The notes beneath the pieces were generated by a model that worked only from the letters and a program-made list of their open reading frames with translations, was not told where the DNA came from and did no database searches. Below, piece after piece: positions 14,101-26,270 of a DNA stretch of 64,000 nt. Position numbers and translations under genes: made by a program. The number at the start of each line of letters is the position of its first letter. The stretch's first letter is position 1. The DNA comes from Aptenodytes patagonicus (taxonomy: Eukaryota; Chordata; Aves; Sphenisciformes; Spheniscidae). The stretch covers positions 1,054,001 through 1,118,000 of the forward strand of contig NC_134951.1 of the NCBI RefSeq assembly GCF_965638725.1, given 5' to 3'.

Positions 14101-17100
14101 GGGCAGCACAGCTGTTAGTTCTTGCTTTTGTTATGCTGTTCCCAAATGGAATAAATGTTTGGATTTTCCAGCATCATTATCTTCCTAGAAAGCATGAAGA
14201 TGGCCCTGTAGAACTGAGCGTCAGCAAATGGATGCTGTCAGACGTTCCTAGTTGAAGCATTGAGGCTGGAGAAAGGTTCTTACAGAGCAAAAATGTGATA
14301 TTGGGACTTTAATTTCCTAGCATGAGAAATGGGGAAACTACTGTTTATGGAAAGGTACACATTTTGGTGGGTACGGAAGGTGGAGCGGGGAGGGGGGTAA
14401 GTCAGCACAGGAGGAGACTCAGCGGCGAGCTGAATATAAACTTGAAACCAAGGCCTTTAGATTCTGCAGTTGCTTTGTTTAAAAAAAATTTAGTAGTATC
14501 CAGGAAGTTGAATAATGGATGTAATTCATACCATTGTGTCTGAGAAGTGAGTGTTTTTGCTGACCTCATGTTTTCAAATCTGTGTCACACAAACCTCTGC
14601 AGCTGATTTCAAGTGCATTGTGAAGGCTGCATGGTTACTGCAGTTTTATAAGGGATATCTGACACCTTAGGAAGGCTTTTTTATTATGGAGGAAGCTCAC
14701 TAATGGAGTGCGTTTACAGAAATGATGGGTCAAGTCATCCTCTGAGGTTCCAGATGCAGTGTTGAGGCTTCTTGCTAAAATGTGTGGCAGGTACCCACTC
14801 ATGCACAGGACTATTGCAAATGATAGTTGTGAATGAAGTAGCTAAGTGCTTTGGTTTTACAAGGAGTTAATATTGCCAAGGATATTCTCTCAAGGAGGAG
14901 AATTTTCAATAAGCAAGCTGCTCTTCTGAATTGCTGTTCTGTGCAAGGAGACTCTTCTACAAGATACTTAAGCCTTGATTTAGAAATAGCCAGGAAACCT
15001 AGAGATGTTACACCTTCATCCTTGCTAAATACTTAATTATTTAAAGGTCGCACATTCTGCAGAGGTGCACGATGCCATGCGCTTTTGCTTTGGGCTGGTA
15101 GGAATTAGCTGAGTTGCTCAAGTGCACAGTTTTGTACATTGGAGCCGGCTGTATTTGAAAGAAGTCTGTTGCTGTGTAAGCAGTTTTGTTTGTGTGTGTG
15201 AAAAGTCAACATTTTCAGAGTCTTATTCTACACGGTGTCTTAATCTACCTTTGCCGTCCAATTGTTCTTCCTCCTTGTGACCTGAAGGAAAAAAACTGGG
15301 GGTGATTCTCCTGAGGAATGTGAAATGGGTTATTACTGTAAGCAGGAGTACTGGGTACGTGGATCTCTTGCCTCTGTAGTTCTATTAGTAATTCTACTGT
15401 AAAGTAGTATTAAGACTGTTGGAGTGAAAGTAAATTCAGATTAGACTTTCCAAGAAGCTTCTCATGGCAGGTTTCAAAGTACTTCATAGGATCATAGAAT
15501 GGTTTGGGTTGGAAGGGACCTTAAAAATCATCTAGTTCCAGCCCCCCTGCCATGGACCAGGACACCTTCTGCTAGATGAGGTTGCTCAAAGCCCCAGCCT
15601 TCCTGTCTTTGAACACTTCCAAAGATGGGGCATCCACAAATTCTCTGGGCAACCTGTTCCAGTGCCTCACCACCCTCATAGTGAAGAATTTCTTCCTTAG
15701 AGCTAATCTAAATCTCCTCTCTTTCAGTTTAAAGCCATTACCCCTTGTCCTATCACTTCAGGCCCTTGTAAAAAGTCCCTCTCCAGCTTTCTTGTAGGCC
15801 CCCTTCAGGTACTGGAAGGCTGCTATAATGTCTCCCTGGAGCCTTCTCTTCTCCAGGCTGAACAACCCCAACTCTCTCAGCCTGTCTTCATAGGAGAGGT
15901 GCTCCAGCCCTCTGATCATCTTTGTGGCCCTCCTCTGGACCTGCTCCAACAGGTCCCTGTCCTTCTTATGTTGGGGGCCCCAGAGCTGAACACAGTGCTC
16001 CAGGTGGGGTCTCATGAGAACGGAGTAGAGGGGAGTAGAGTAGATGAACACCACTAGTCACTGGTCTCCATCTCCACTTGGACATCGAGCCGTTGACCAC
16101 AACTCTTTGAGTGCGACCATCCAGACAATTCCTTATCCACCAAGTGGTCCACCCGTCAAATCCATGTCTCTCCAATTTAGGGACAAGGATGTTGTGCAGG
16201 ACAGTGTCAAATGCTTTGCACAAGTCCAGGTAGAGGATGTCAGTTGCTCTTCCCTTATCCACCAACGCTGTAACCCCATTGTAGAAGGCCACCAAATTTG
16301 TCAGGCATGATTTGCTCTTAGTGAAGCCATGTTGGCTGTCACCAATCACCCCCTTATTTTCCATGTGCTTTAGCATATTTCCAGGAGGATCTACTCCATG
16401 ATCTTCCCAGGCACAGAGGTGAGACTGACTGGCCTGTAGTTCCCCGGGTCTTCCTTTTTTCCCTTGTTAAAAATGGGGGTTATGTTTCCCCTTTTCCAGT
16501 CAGTGGGAACTTCCCCAGAGTGCCACGACTTCTCAAATATGATGGATAGTGGCTTAGCAACCTCATTCGCCAGTTCCCTCGGGACCCACGGACGCATCTC
16601 ATCAGGTCCCATGGACTTGTGCACCTTCAGGTTCCTTAGATGGTCACGAACCTGATCTTCTCCTACAGTGGGCGGCTCTTCATTCTCCTTTGCCTTCTGT
16701 GACTTGGGCGGTGGTGTTTGAGCACTTGCCAGCGAAGACTGAGGCAAAACAGTTATTGAGTACCTCAGCCTTCTCCATATCCCAGGTAGCTAGGTCTCCT
16801 GTTTCGTTCCAGAGGGGGCCCACATTTTCCCTTGTCTTCCTTTTATCCCCGATGTATCTATAGAATCTTTTCTTGTTGCCCTTGATGTCCCTGCCCAGAT
16901 TTAATTCCATCAGGGCTTTAGCTTTCCTAACCTGATTCCTGGCTGCTTGGACAATTTCTCTGTATTCCTTCTAGGCTACCTGTCCTTGCTTCCACCCTCT
17001 GTAGGCTTCCTTTTTGTGTTTGAGTTTGTCCAGGAGCTCCTGGTTCATCCATGCAGGCCTCCTGGTGTTTTTGCCTGACTTCCTCTTTGTTGGGATGCAT

Positions 17101-20100
17101 CGCTCCTGAGCTTGAAGGAGGTGATCCTTGAACCAGCTTTCTTGGGTCCCTCTTCCCTCCAGGGCTTTATCCCATGGTAATGTACCAAGCAGATCCCTGA
17201 AGAGGCCAAAGTCTGCTCTCCTGAAGTCCAGGGCAGTGAGCTTGCTGTGTGCCCTCCTCGCTGTCCTAAGGATCTTGAACTCCACCATTTCGTGGTCACT
17301 GCAGCCCAGGCTGCCCTTGAGCTTCTCATTCCCCACCAGCCCCTCCTTGTTGGTGAGAACAACGTCCAGCATAGCACCTCTCCTCTATCACTTGGAGAAG
17401 GAAGTTATCATGGACGCATTCCAGGAACCTCCCGGATTGCTTATGCCCTGCCGTGTTGTGCCTCCAACAGATATCAGGGTGGTTGAAGTCCCCCGTGAGG
17501 ACCAGGGCTCGTGAGCGTGAGGCTGCTCCTGTCTGTCTACAGAGGGCCTCATCCGCTCGGTCTTCCCGGTTGGGTGGCCTGTAGCAGACCCCCATCGTAA
17601 TGTCACCTGTCCCTGCCCTCCCTTTAATCCTGACCCATAAGCTCTCGGTTGGCTCCTCATCCATCCCCAGGCAGAGCTCCATGCACTCCAGCTGGTCATT
17701 GACATAGAGGGCGAGACCCCCTCCTCATCTCCCCTGCCCGTCCTTCCTAAAGAGCCTGTATCCCTCCATCCCAACACTCCAGTCATAGGAGCCATCCCAC
17801 CATGTCTCCATGATGCCAATAAGGTCGTAGCCCTGCAGGTGTGCGCACGTCTAACTCCTCTTGTTTATTCATGCTACATGCGTTTGCATAGAGGCATTTA
17901 AGTTAGGCCCCTGATGAAGCTGACTTACTGGCTGGAGTGGCTGGAGTTCCTTTGTGCTGCTCTTCAGGCGCTCTCCTGCTGACCTGTGTTCCTTCTCCAG
18001 GCTCTGGGCATCTATTGCTGGCCCTGGCATCAAACTGGTAAGAGTGGGATGGATTGAGGTTCCCTGCCCCAGCATCTCTAGTTTAAAGCCCTCTTCACCA
18101 GCTTGGCAAGCCTATGACCGAAGACGCTCTTCCCCTCCTCTGACAGATGGACCCTGTCAGCCCCTAGTAGACCAGGTTTCCCAAAGCGAGTCCCATGGTC
18201 TAAGTAGCCGAACCCCTGGCTGTGGCACCAGTCCCGTAACTATTTGTTGACTCGCCAGATTCGACTGGCCCTTTCAAACCCCTTCCCTTTGACCAGCAGG
18301 ATTGATGAGAAAATGACCTGCGCTCCTGAGTCCCTTACTGGGGCTCCCAGGGCTCTGTAGTCCTTCCTGATACTCCTCAGGCTGCTCCTGGCTGTGTCAC
18401 TGGTGCCCACATGAAACAGCAGCAGCGGATAATAGTCAGTGGACTGTACAAGGTAGCCTCTCGGTGACACCCCTGATGCGAGCCCCCGGTAAGCAGCACA
18501 CCTCTCTAGAGAGTGTGTCCGGTCGGCAAATGGGTGCCTCCGCACTGCTCAGAAGAGTCGCCTACTACTGTCACCCATCGCCTTTTCTTCATTGCGCTGG
18601 TAGTTATATAGGGGCAGATGGGGCTGCATTACTCAGCTCCAGCGTCTCTCCTGGTGTGACGGGTCCTTCCTCTTTGGCCTGCAGAGCGGTGAAGCGGTTC
18701 TGCAAGGACACCTCAGGCTTCAGGAGAAGTCTCTTCCTCCTGCTGGTCCTTGCTGTTGCAACCGTCCATTCTTCTGCATTATTGGTCCCCCTCCCTTCTG
18801 TGTGTGCCGGTGGGGGAGTTTCTGGCTCTGTGGCCGTGGGCTGTGGGTCCACTGCAGACTGTGCTTAGAACCAGCTATCAGCCCTCCCCGATGTTACGCA
18901 GCCTTCTCACCGCCTCCTGCAGCTCAGCCGCCTCCTGCAGCTCAGCCACCTCCTGCAGGAGGCCCTCCACCTGGGCACACCTTTTGCAAGCAGGTCTGCT
19001 GCCTGTCCCTGCCCCAGGACAAAGGTCTAGGCGCGTCCTGCAGCCTGAGGTCTGCACTGCAGCCTCTCCCTTCAGCAGCTCCCTGTGGGTGGAGGTATCG
19101 GCTGCCGCTGGGGTAGGTGGTGCAGACTCACCAGGTGCAGACTCACCAGCTGGAGCCGTGGCCTTTACCCTCAGACGAGTGCCCGCTACTTCAGTTATCC
19201 ACTTAAGTGATGCTTTGTGCTGTGGCTGCTGGAACTTTTCTGCTAGTCTGGTGTATATCTTTGGCGTGTTCTTTCCTTGCTATGATGGATATTGGCAGTG
19301 CTTCAATAACTGACCAGCCAAGGTATTTTTGCTCATTCAGCATTCTTTGAGAAAGCATTGGCACTTGCTTTTGCCTTACAAAGGTGATTCCCTGCTATGT
19401 GGTCCTACTTTTCTTTGGATCCTGAGCATTATCGTGGTGCTCACTTCAGTTTTGTTTCCCTTTGTGATGTCCTGTTTTATGTTCGCTTGGTATATAGTCT
19501 GCGTGTCATTTCACCGCATGAGTTTCTCAACTTCTGTGCGAAGTACTTAGCAGATAGAGCTGAAGCACAAAGCTGACATACAGTCTTGCTCTGATGATTG
19601 CGACATCAGAGGAACAGCATGATGTGAGAGAGCTGTAATTTCCCTTTGTTAGTTAACTCGGTAACTCCTCTAAAAAAAAAAATTAGAGGCAAAAGGGGTT
19701 TTTACTAACTTCCTGGTTATTTGGCTTTGCAGTGGTTGAAAGCAGAGTTGCAATTGATAAGGAGACTTACCTGTCTACAATAAAACTGTGCAAAGGACCG
19801 TTTAAACACCAAAACAGTAGTAGTGTCAGCTGGAGCCATTCCAGTGCCTGAAGCTTGATTGTTGGCAGCTGTAGACGTGGGGTTCTTCTTCTCCTATAAT
19901 GTTTTGTAGCATCGTTTCTGTAACGTGCTTGTCTAGTGCACGTAAAACCCGACACCTCTAAGTGGTTCCTTCCAGGCAGGAAGCTGATTCTTTTCCCACG
20001 TCACTGAATGCAAACTAACGAAGATTTGGTAGGCTGGTGTCATTAACTAGAAGGATCTGGGTTGCAGAACAGCACTTAGTCTTTTTCAGAAAGGAAGACT

Positions 20101-23100
20101 TCACACTTAAACTACAGAAATAAAAAGGAAGGGGGAAAATAACTGGCATTGGGATGGTGATAGAGCTGTGTCAAACCTGTAGCTGTTGTCTCATTCCACT
20201 TCCAGGTTATATGAGCAATTTAGTCTAAAGGCACTGTCAGAAGAATGTTTTCTAGCAGTCTTTGTTACGACTCAGGAAAGTGCGGGACACCAAGACCTGT
20301 AAACGTTAGCCTGGACTTCAAACAGCCTGGAAATATAAAAGTGAAGTAGATATTTACTGCTTGTTGGGGGAGATGTGTAAACCTGTCTCTTGTCTCATTT
20401 TAGCATGCCAATGAAGATGTGGAGAGGATGCTGTTAGGAAACAAGTGTGACATGGAAGATAAAAGAGTTGTCCCTAAAGCAAAAGGCGAACAGGTAAGTG
20501 TCAGACAAAAACTCGCTTATCAAAGTGAGCAAATCAGTGCCAAGACTTCCCGCCATCTCCAGGTGGTTGAGATGCCACAACGGGATGTGCCAGGGAACGA
20601 ACAAGGTGGCTGGATTTGCTAATGGTTTAAGTCTAGGGAATGTTTTCTCAGAAGTTGCATTGCAAAGAGCTGCAATGAGTGGAATGAGTTCAGCTGCAGT
20701 TTCTGCTTTCTTTGGTAACTAAAGCTTTTCAGGCATCCTTTGAGTTACTTACCATGTGACAGGCTTGTATGGTATCTGTCGTCTTACGTTCAGACATCAA
20801 CTTGAGATGTAATACACTTTAATTGCTCTTTCTGAATCATTAAGTTCCAAATCTTCCTTTGTGACACTTTGCCTAGCTAGTACTTCTGATGCCTGCTATG
20901 GCTGAAAGAATGTTACATGCTTATAAATGCCGCTAATCCCGAAGTTATAGCAGCGCCAGTTGAATAACTTTACAGTAATGCTAACCTCCTTCTTTCTTTT
21001 TTGGTTTAGATTGCTAGGGAGCACGGTATTAGGTTTTTCGAAACTAGTGCAAAAGCAAATATAAACATTGAGAAGGCATTCCTCACATTAGCAGAAGACA
21101 TTCTTCGAAAGGTAGGTGCTTACAGGTTTTGTTTGAAAAAAAAAAAACCATCCTAAAATTTCAGCTCCTGTTGCTCTTGATGTTTACCTGAATTGTTGCA
21201 GCTTTCGACTTTGGCATGCTAAGACAAACGAGTCCCTGAAGGAGGACAGTTGTTCATCTGAAGCTTCTAAAGCTTGTTTGACATTTCATTATTGTAGGGG
21301 TACTATGTAGAGAGAGTAGTATACATCAGAGCCAAGGAACGCAAACTCATCGTTGTTCGGCCCTTAAACTCATGGTTGTGTCGTCCACGTGCTTGGAGTT
21401 AAAACATTTCAGTTGGCGTGGAAGAGAATTGTCCTTTCCCTGCCACTATCCCCATCGATACGCAACATTGTCTAAAAACTCTTAAGCGCCTGTTGGGAAG
21501 AGTTTAGGTGTGGTTGATAGAACAGATGAACGAGCCCTGTCACTTCCTACCTTGTTTCCAATGATTAGCCCTCTCGGGCTCTGCATTTCGTTGGAGGTTT
21601 TATTGGATGGTTATATTGCGACTGAGAGAAGAACGTGGATCACCAGTTCATCCTGGTGGTTGGCTCCCCTTCCTGAAACGTACAGCGTACCATAAAGATG
21701 GTTGTCTTTTCTGTGGCCTGTACGCAAATCTTTGTATGCCCAGAGCTACAGGATACTGCTGTGCTTGTATCCCTGCTATCTTTCATGAGCAGAAAACGCA
21801 TCGGCTTCCAGTAGCAGCCACTGTTTTGTTGCAGGATTGAACCGGGCTGGATACGTGGGTGGCTCCAGGGCTGGTTCCAGTTAGTTGACGTACTCCCATA
21901 GCCAAGGGCTTGATTTACACGGTAACCCCTGTGCTAGCACGTTTCTGCTTACGATCAGGTCGTGCCTCTTCAGCACTGCAACGCTGTGGAGCTCGAGAGA
22001 CGTGGGTTGGCCAACTCTAGCACATGTGCTTTGCTCCTAAACGAATGACCCCATGTGGTTTTTCTGTGCTCCAACTTAGCGGTAGGGACTGCCCCGTATC
22101 GAGACTGCCTTCATCACCATCTTCCACCGCTCTCCTGCACGAATGCTGGTGATAATGTCATCTGAGTGAGTTGGTTAGAAATTTAGTGCAAGGTCAATGC
22201 TGAATCTTTTCGCAACCCTTTTAAATACGCATGCTCAACAACGTCTGGTTCGCCGTTGTAGTTCTGAGTTGTTTCTTAATCAGTTTTTGACAAGCTTTAT
22301 GTGAGAAACTGGATGAAAATCCCTGGCCTTTGGTAAACAGGAGGTCAGGCTAGCAAGTCTTGTTGACCCTTTTGACCTTTAAATTTTTATTTTGGGGCCT
22401 CAGTGTATTTATCTGAAGGGGGGGGAGGGGTTGCTTTTGCAAGGCTGTGCCAAAGAGAATAATAAAAGGAATATAGAAACGGAACTGCAGTATTCTCGCG
22501 AATGTTTAGGTTAGTTTCTAAACAGCTGAAAGTAGATGTTAGCATCTGATCAAAACCACTTGACTTTGATTTTTTGCTTTGGTCTAACCAAGTTTACATC
22601 CTGTGACGCAGACGAGCCTGTTTTGTCCGCTGCCTCGGAAACTGGTGTCCTGGCTAACTGGAAGGCAGATGCTTTTGAACAACCCCTCTTTATCCATAAA
22701 TTACTCTGTGTTTTTTTTAAGGTCATTAGTTCACATAATTTAACTTCAGCTTGTGTTAGTTGTACGCTGTGATTTACTTACTCCACCAAAGTCCAAGTGT
22801 CAGTTCTAAGAGCAGGATCTAGAAATAGTTTTAGTTTACTTTGGGGTGGTCCAAGTTCAAAAGTGGGGTTTTTTTCCACAGCTTTTTCCAGTTGTTGTTT
22901 ATTTAAAACAAAACAAAACCCCTTTAAATTGGTTTTCCGTACTTCTGCTGGCAAGGGGAGGAGGATTCCCTGCATTTCTGTAGAGCTCTTTGTCCATAGT
23001 TTATTCATTATATTAGTTGGTGATGTGAGTCTTTTTGTAAGCCGCTATCTCTTCAGCTCTGAATACTTTATTTCAGAATGCCTCAAGAGTCATCTAACTT

Positions 23101-23212
23101 TTTTTTTTTTTAACTTGTTTCATTGCAGACCCCTGTAAAAGAGCCCAACAGTGAAAATGTAGATATCAGCAGTGGAGGTGGGGTGACAGGCTGGAAGAGC
23201 AAGTGTTGCTGA
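2066..23212 (+). CDS. RAB10: RAB10, small GTPase (exons 2-6 of 6; 5' part outside window)
   Basis: Rab10 is a membrane-bound GTPase switch of exocytic and recycling traffic, including GLUT4 vesicle delivery and basolateral sorting, and a LRRK2 substrate (family knowledge). Joined exons are 2066-2126, 13215-13353, 20404-20493, 21010-21111 and 23129-23212. All have AG/GT borders and compatible phases. The 476 bases encode residues 43-200 by human numbering. Visible motifs are WDTAGQE (switch II), the FHTITTSYY segment holding the LRRK2 site Thr73, NKCD and ETSAK for guanine binding, and the C-terminal CC for geranylgeranylation. Compared with human RAB10 as I remember it, I see only about three conservative changes (ITNAK for ITNGK, CDMEDK for CDMDDK, PKAKGE for PKGKGE). 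The P-loop exon is upstream of base 1. Identity is near certain, because the C-terminus separates it from RAB8 and RAB13. Confidence 0.97.
6510..7060 (+). mobile_element. Old diverged CR1-like LINE 3' fragment
   Basis: The stretch around 6555 (aggatgatcagagggatg) matches the CR1 phrase that precedes the C-terminal part of the reverse-transcriptase ORF. The following sequence, with gatataactcattgcctttt and cacaaggaaattaagtt, resembles the C-terminal and 3' region of CR1/L3-type elements. Many indels and stops show great age. Borders are approximate. Confidence 0.45.
10360..11060 (+). mobile_element. Old diverged CR1 LINE fragment
   Basis: A broken frame near 10430-10510 reads [18 protein letters not shown]. 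This aligns with the CR1 reverse-transcriptase phrase [17 protein letters not shown] seen in the young copy at 51-52 kb. Downstream are ggcaaattggagggagtccagagag and a 3' end, gggaatggactagattgcct, like the CR1 tail. Stops and indels are frequent. Borders are approximate. Confidence 0.55.
13215..13353 (+). CDS. RAB10: RAB10 coding exon 3
   Basis: Acceptor tttccacag, donor gtgagt. The first G completes Trp63. The exon then carries DTAGQERF (switch II with catalytic Gln68), Thr73, and the helix ending in WLRNIDE. Length 139 bp, ending in phase 0. Confidence 0.97.
13354..20403 (+). other. RAB10: RAB10 intron 3 (7.05 kb)
   Basis: Apart from the large CR1 at 15485-19180 the intron is plain AT-rich sequence. 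I see no exon or RNA gene in 13354-15484 or in 19181-20403. Confidence 0.8.
15485..19180 (-). mobile_element. Nearly full-length, degenerate CR1 LINE with internal deletion
   Basis: Read on the minus strand, from about 19180 down to the 3' end near 15485. ORF1 remains: a C-x2-C plus coiled-coil stretch (about 18880-19010, with 18-bp repeats) and an SGNH-esterase segment with [19 protein letters not shown] (18240-18545). ORF2 remains: endonuclease with [12 protein letters not shown] (16971-17819) and reverse transcriptase with [18 protein letters not shown] (15966-16910). The C-terminal RT part is at 15590-16054. Stops and frameshifts break both ORFs. At about 16040 the frame jumps from RPVTSGV to the [13 protein letters not shown] region, so the catalytic FADD segment is missing. 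The 3' end has the CR1 tail ggtttgggttggaagggacc and tcatagaat. Not mobile. Confidence 0.9.
20404..20493 (+). CDS. RAB10: RAB10 coding exon 4
   Basis: Acceptor cattttag, donor gtaagt, 30 codons in phase 0. Encodes [20 protein letters not shown] and following residues, including the NKxD guanine-specificity motif. Confidence 0.97.
20494..21009 (+). other. RAB10: RAB10 intron 4
   Basis: A 516-base intron (gtaagt ... tttggtttag). No repeat or additional gene is visible. Confidence 0.85.
21010..21111 (+). CDS. RAB10: RAB10 coding exon 5
   Basis: Acceptor ttggtttag, donor gtaggt, 34 codons in phase 0. Encodes [20 protein letters not shown] and the C-terminal helix ending AEDILRK. ETSAK contacts the guanine base. 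Confidence 0.97.
21112..23128 (+). other. RAB10: RAB10 intron 5
   Basis: A 2.0-kb intron with no recognisable repeat or gene. Oligo-T tracts (for example 23101-23110) form the polypyrimidine tract of the last acceptor. Confidence 0.85.
23129..23212 (+). CDS. RAB10: RAB10 coding exon 6 with stop
   Basis: Acceptor ttcattgcag after an oligo-T stretch, then 27 codons and TGA. Encodes the hypervariable tail [18 protein letters not shown] and then VTGWKSKCC. The terminal CC is the double geranylgeranylation motif. Confidence 0.97.
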   Translation, partial: TPVKEPNSENVDISSGGGVTGWKSKCC

Positions 23213-23532
23213 ACATTCTCCTGTATCACCAATCGCCATCCACCGCCCCTTTTTTCTCGCTGCAAAACAAACCACTCTGCCCGTTTTTAACCTTAAACCA
23301 ATGTTTTGTTCCTCATCTTAACAAGCTCCTGTCTCCCTTTGTTTTTCCGTTTAGGACAGCTTGCATACTATAATTTTCTCAACAACATGTATAGGAAAAT
23401 CATCTCCGTGACTTCATTTTTTCATGTACCTGCTCAACTTACCACTACGTTTTGGTTGTATTATAGTCCCGTTCCTCCTGACATTAAAACATATAGCAAT
23501 CATATTCAATTCTATTCTGCAAATTGTATAAG

Positions 23533-23538
23533 AATAAA
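23533..23538 (+). promoter_or_regulatory. RAB10: Possible proximal poly(A) signal of RAB10
   Basis: AATAAA in agAATAAAAGTT, about 320 bases after the stop codon. It would give a short 3'UTR isoform. Further AATAAA motifs lie at 25430 and 25743. Confidence 0.35.
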
Positions 23539-25581
23539 AGTTAGAATTAACAATTTATTTTGTACAACAGTGGAATTTTCTGTCATGGATAATGTGCTTG
23601 AGTCACCATACTCTCTAGATGCATCAGCAAAAGAGCCAGGAAAACACTCATTTTCGCCTTGAGTCTGTGAATGGGGTTTATTTTGTCCTGTGCCTTACGT
23701 GGAAAGGAACTTTTGTTTTCACTTTTTTTTTTTTATTTCTTTTCTTCTGGTGGAAGCATGTGCAGGAGACATACCATCCATACTTGACCATTTTTAAAAT
23801 ACTGAACTCTTTTGTGATTGCTTTCTGTAATTGTTGGTGTAATGCATCGAGGACAAAGGGTGGTGCAAAAAAAAAAAAAAAATTACATTTAATCTGCTGT
23901 GTCTCCTTTTTGGTGATCTAGCCATTCAGAACTGTTCCTGCTGCCATTTTCTTTTCCCCCCACTCGCAGCTCTTTCCTTTTGCCTGCATGCTGCTTTTAT
24001 TTGCATTTCTTCATGGTGTGATGTGTTAATTAAAAGGATGGCAACGTGGTATGTTTGCCAAAAATTTAATACAAAGCACTGATTTAGCTTTCAAGGTAAA
24101 AAATGTTGAAGATACCTACTAATTTCCCTCTAGCCAATGTCAGTCCACTAGTATATCTTCTCTCTCCTCCTGCATAGCCGTTGGGTTTTATGATATGGAA
24201 GAGTTATTTGCATGCACTAGTTTTCTATGGAGGGTGATGTGGTTGTCTACTTTATGTGTATGAATATAACATGCGATTCCCAAACTGACAGCAGTTAACA
24301 TGAACTTTCAGTTCTCTCTTACTGTTAGCCGCCCCACGAGTTGCTCGGTAGCCTGGCAAAAGGCTGAGTGAAACTAGATTCCCAAAAAAAAAGAAAAAAA
24401 AGAAGTTGGCAGTTTAATTTATTACCTCCCTGAAGACTTTCCATTTTCCAGTGTTGAAAGCTGAGTCATCGGTACTTGGGTCAGCCTTGCCCTCTCTCCC
24501 GCGCCGTGGGAAGGTGGCGGGTGATCCCAGCAGGGCTGCTGAGCTTCCCTCCCCCGGGATTAACTTGCTTTTCCAGCTCGCCTTCCGGCTTTGCCCGCGG
24601 CTCCGGGCCTCGCCGCGGTGTCACCGGTGGCGTGGCTTTGTCGTTTCTGAAAGGAAGGGGGTTAAGGACTGCCAGTCTTTGTCGACCGCTCCCGCCGAAC
24701 CGGGCGTCCAGTCTGCAGGAGCGTTCGTACGTTCACTCGCCTTGCATTTGCAATACCACGTAGGAGAGCTGCTCCAGCCGAGGACAAAAAGATACTTTAA
24801 ATAGACACTTCTTCCTCCCCGAGCCTCACGTTCTCCCTTAAAGTTGGACAAGCTTGTGCCTCGCTCTTGTCCGCTTGGGTTTTGGACTGTCTCCGGTAAA
24901 TAATTAAAGTAGTAAATAACGCTGATTTAATTCTAATGAAATGACGGTGTTTTAACATTGAACTTCTAGTTTTGAACGGCTTCCCGTGTAGTAACTTGAC
25001 CGAGGTGTCTGCCTTTTCCTCTGTATTTTGGCATTTTGTCTCCGTGTGTGTTAACCCTTCCCAGTCGAGTGGCTGTTGGGGTCGGGCAGGACGCTGGGAC
25101 TGGCGGATAAATCGGCACCCTCTCGTTTCTCGCGTCCCGCGCCTGCCGGTCAGCGCTGTAAATAGAGTACGGCTACCTTTGGGTTAAATCTGCACTTTCT
25201 AACGTTATCAAAAAGGGAAAAAATGGAGAATTATACATCAAGGTTTCTTTGTGTAATCCTTGTTTTAAACGTGAGCTTTTTATTTGCTTCCAGGGGCTTG
25301 GCTCCCTCTGTGTAAATCCCTCGGGATCCTTTGTGGACGCTGTGTTCATTGCAAGCCAACAGGTAGAGAACAGGCCACTCGCTGGTACTACTAGCTACCA
25401 CCTCCGTTTCGTATTCTCCTTACCGAGTTAATAAACTGAAATATTTCTAGACGGTCTACTTCTGTTCGTATAAAAACCATGAATTTTAACCGCGTGGCTT
25501 GGCTTTGTTTTGTGTTGTGGAGTGCAAGGCCCGGCCGAGGAGGAGGAGTGAGCGGCGAGAGTCGATGCAGATGCTAAAAGG

Positions 25582-25614
<33 letters not shown>

Positions 25615-26246
25615 TAATAATCATGTTGGAGGAATTTGCAGTAACTTTATTTCTGCCGGTATTTAACTTCCTGCTAGCTAGCAACCTAACTGCTTGTGAA
25701 ACCTCTACTTGGAAGACAGCCCCTCCCCAGCCCTGTGCGTGGAATAAAGCCTAAGGCCAGCTAGAAAAGGACGCGAAAGCAGCTCTCCCCGCGCCCAGCT
25801 TTGCCCGGTGCCGGCGGTGCCGCCGCAGGGGGGCTTTAGCCGACCGGGCCAGCGGAGGAAGGCTCAGCGCTACCTTTTTGTCACGGCAAAAAATGTAACT
25901 TGATTAAATTGGTCATGATAAACTAAAACCCGAGGTTGAATCTATCCTACGAGTGTGCTAGCTGCTTTCTGTTTAGTGCTTCGGCGCGGCCCCGGGGAGC
26001 TGCTGGTGCCGTGGCGGTGCGGGGCAGGGGTAAAAGCGGCGCTTCGTGCTCTCGGACTCGGATGATGGAAAAACGGCATCAACTTAAGGTCTAGGATTAA
26101 TTCCCATGCCTACAATTTTTTACTTAATCTTTTAATATTTTTGCTACTCCACTCTGGCTTTTTATTTAAAACACATTCTTTTGTACCACTTACTGTATCA
26201 AATTGTATAAAAGATCACTGTCCCATTCTTGGTCGTACCAAGAGCA

Positions 26247-26252
26247 AATAAA
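26247..26252 (+). promoter_or_regulatory. RAB10: Distal poly(A) signal of RAB10
   Basis: Perfect AATAAA in the context agcAAATAAAAGC, followed by a T-rich segment and the switch to GC-rich intergenic DNA. Best candidate for the main cleavage site, about 15-25 bases downstream. Confidence 0.6.
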
Positions 26253-26270
26253 AGCTTTTATAAACTTGCA

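Larger units (their letters stand above)
23213..26270 (+). other. RAB10: RAB10 3' untranslated region
   Basis: About 3.05 kb between the TGA and the last strong AATAAA, close to the long 3'UTR of mammalian RAB10 as I remember it. It contains a 29-base poly(A) run (25582-25610), a more GC-rich stretch near 24480-24800, and several AATAAA motifs. Open frames inside it have no domain I recognise. The distal end near 26270 is inferred from the AATAAA at 26247 followed by no further gene-like sequence. Confidence 0.75.

Noticed and set aside
16391-18852. Series of minus-strand ORFs in RAB10 intron 3 as host genes
   Set aside because: Their motifs, in order, are those of CR1 ORF1 (coiled coil, esterase) and ORF2 (endonuclease, RT), broken by stops and frameshifts.
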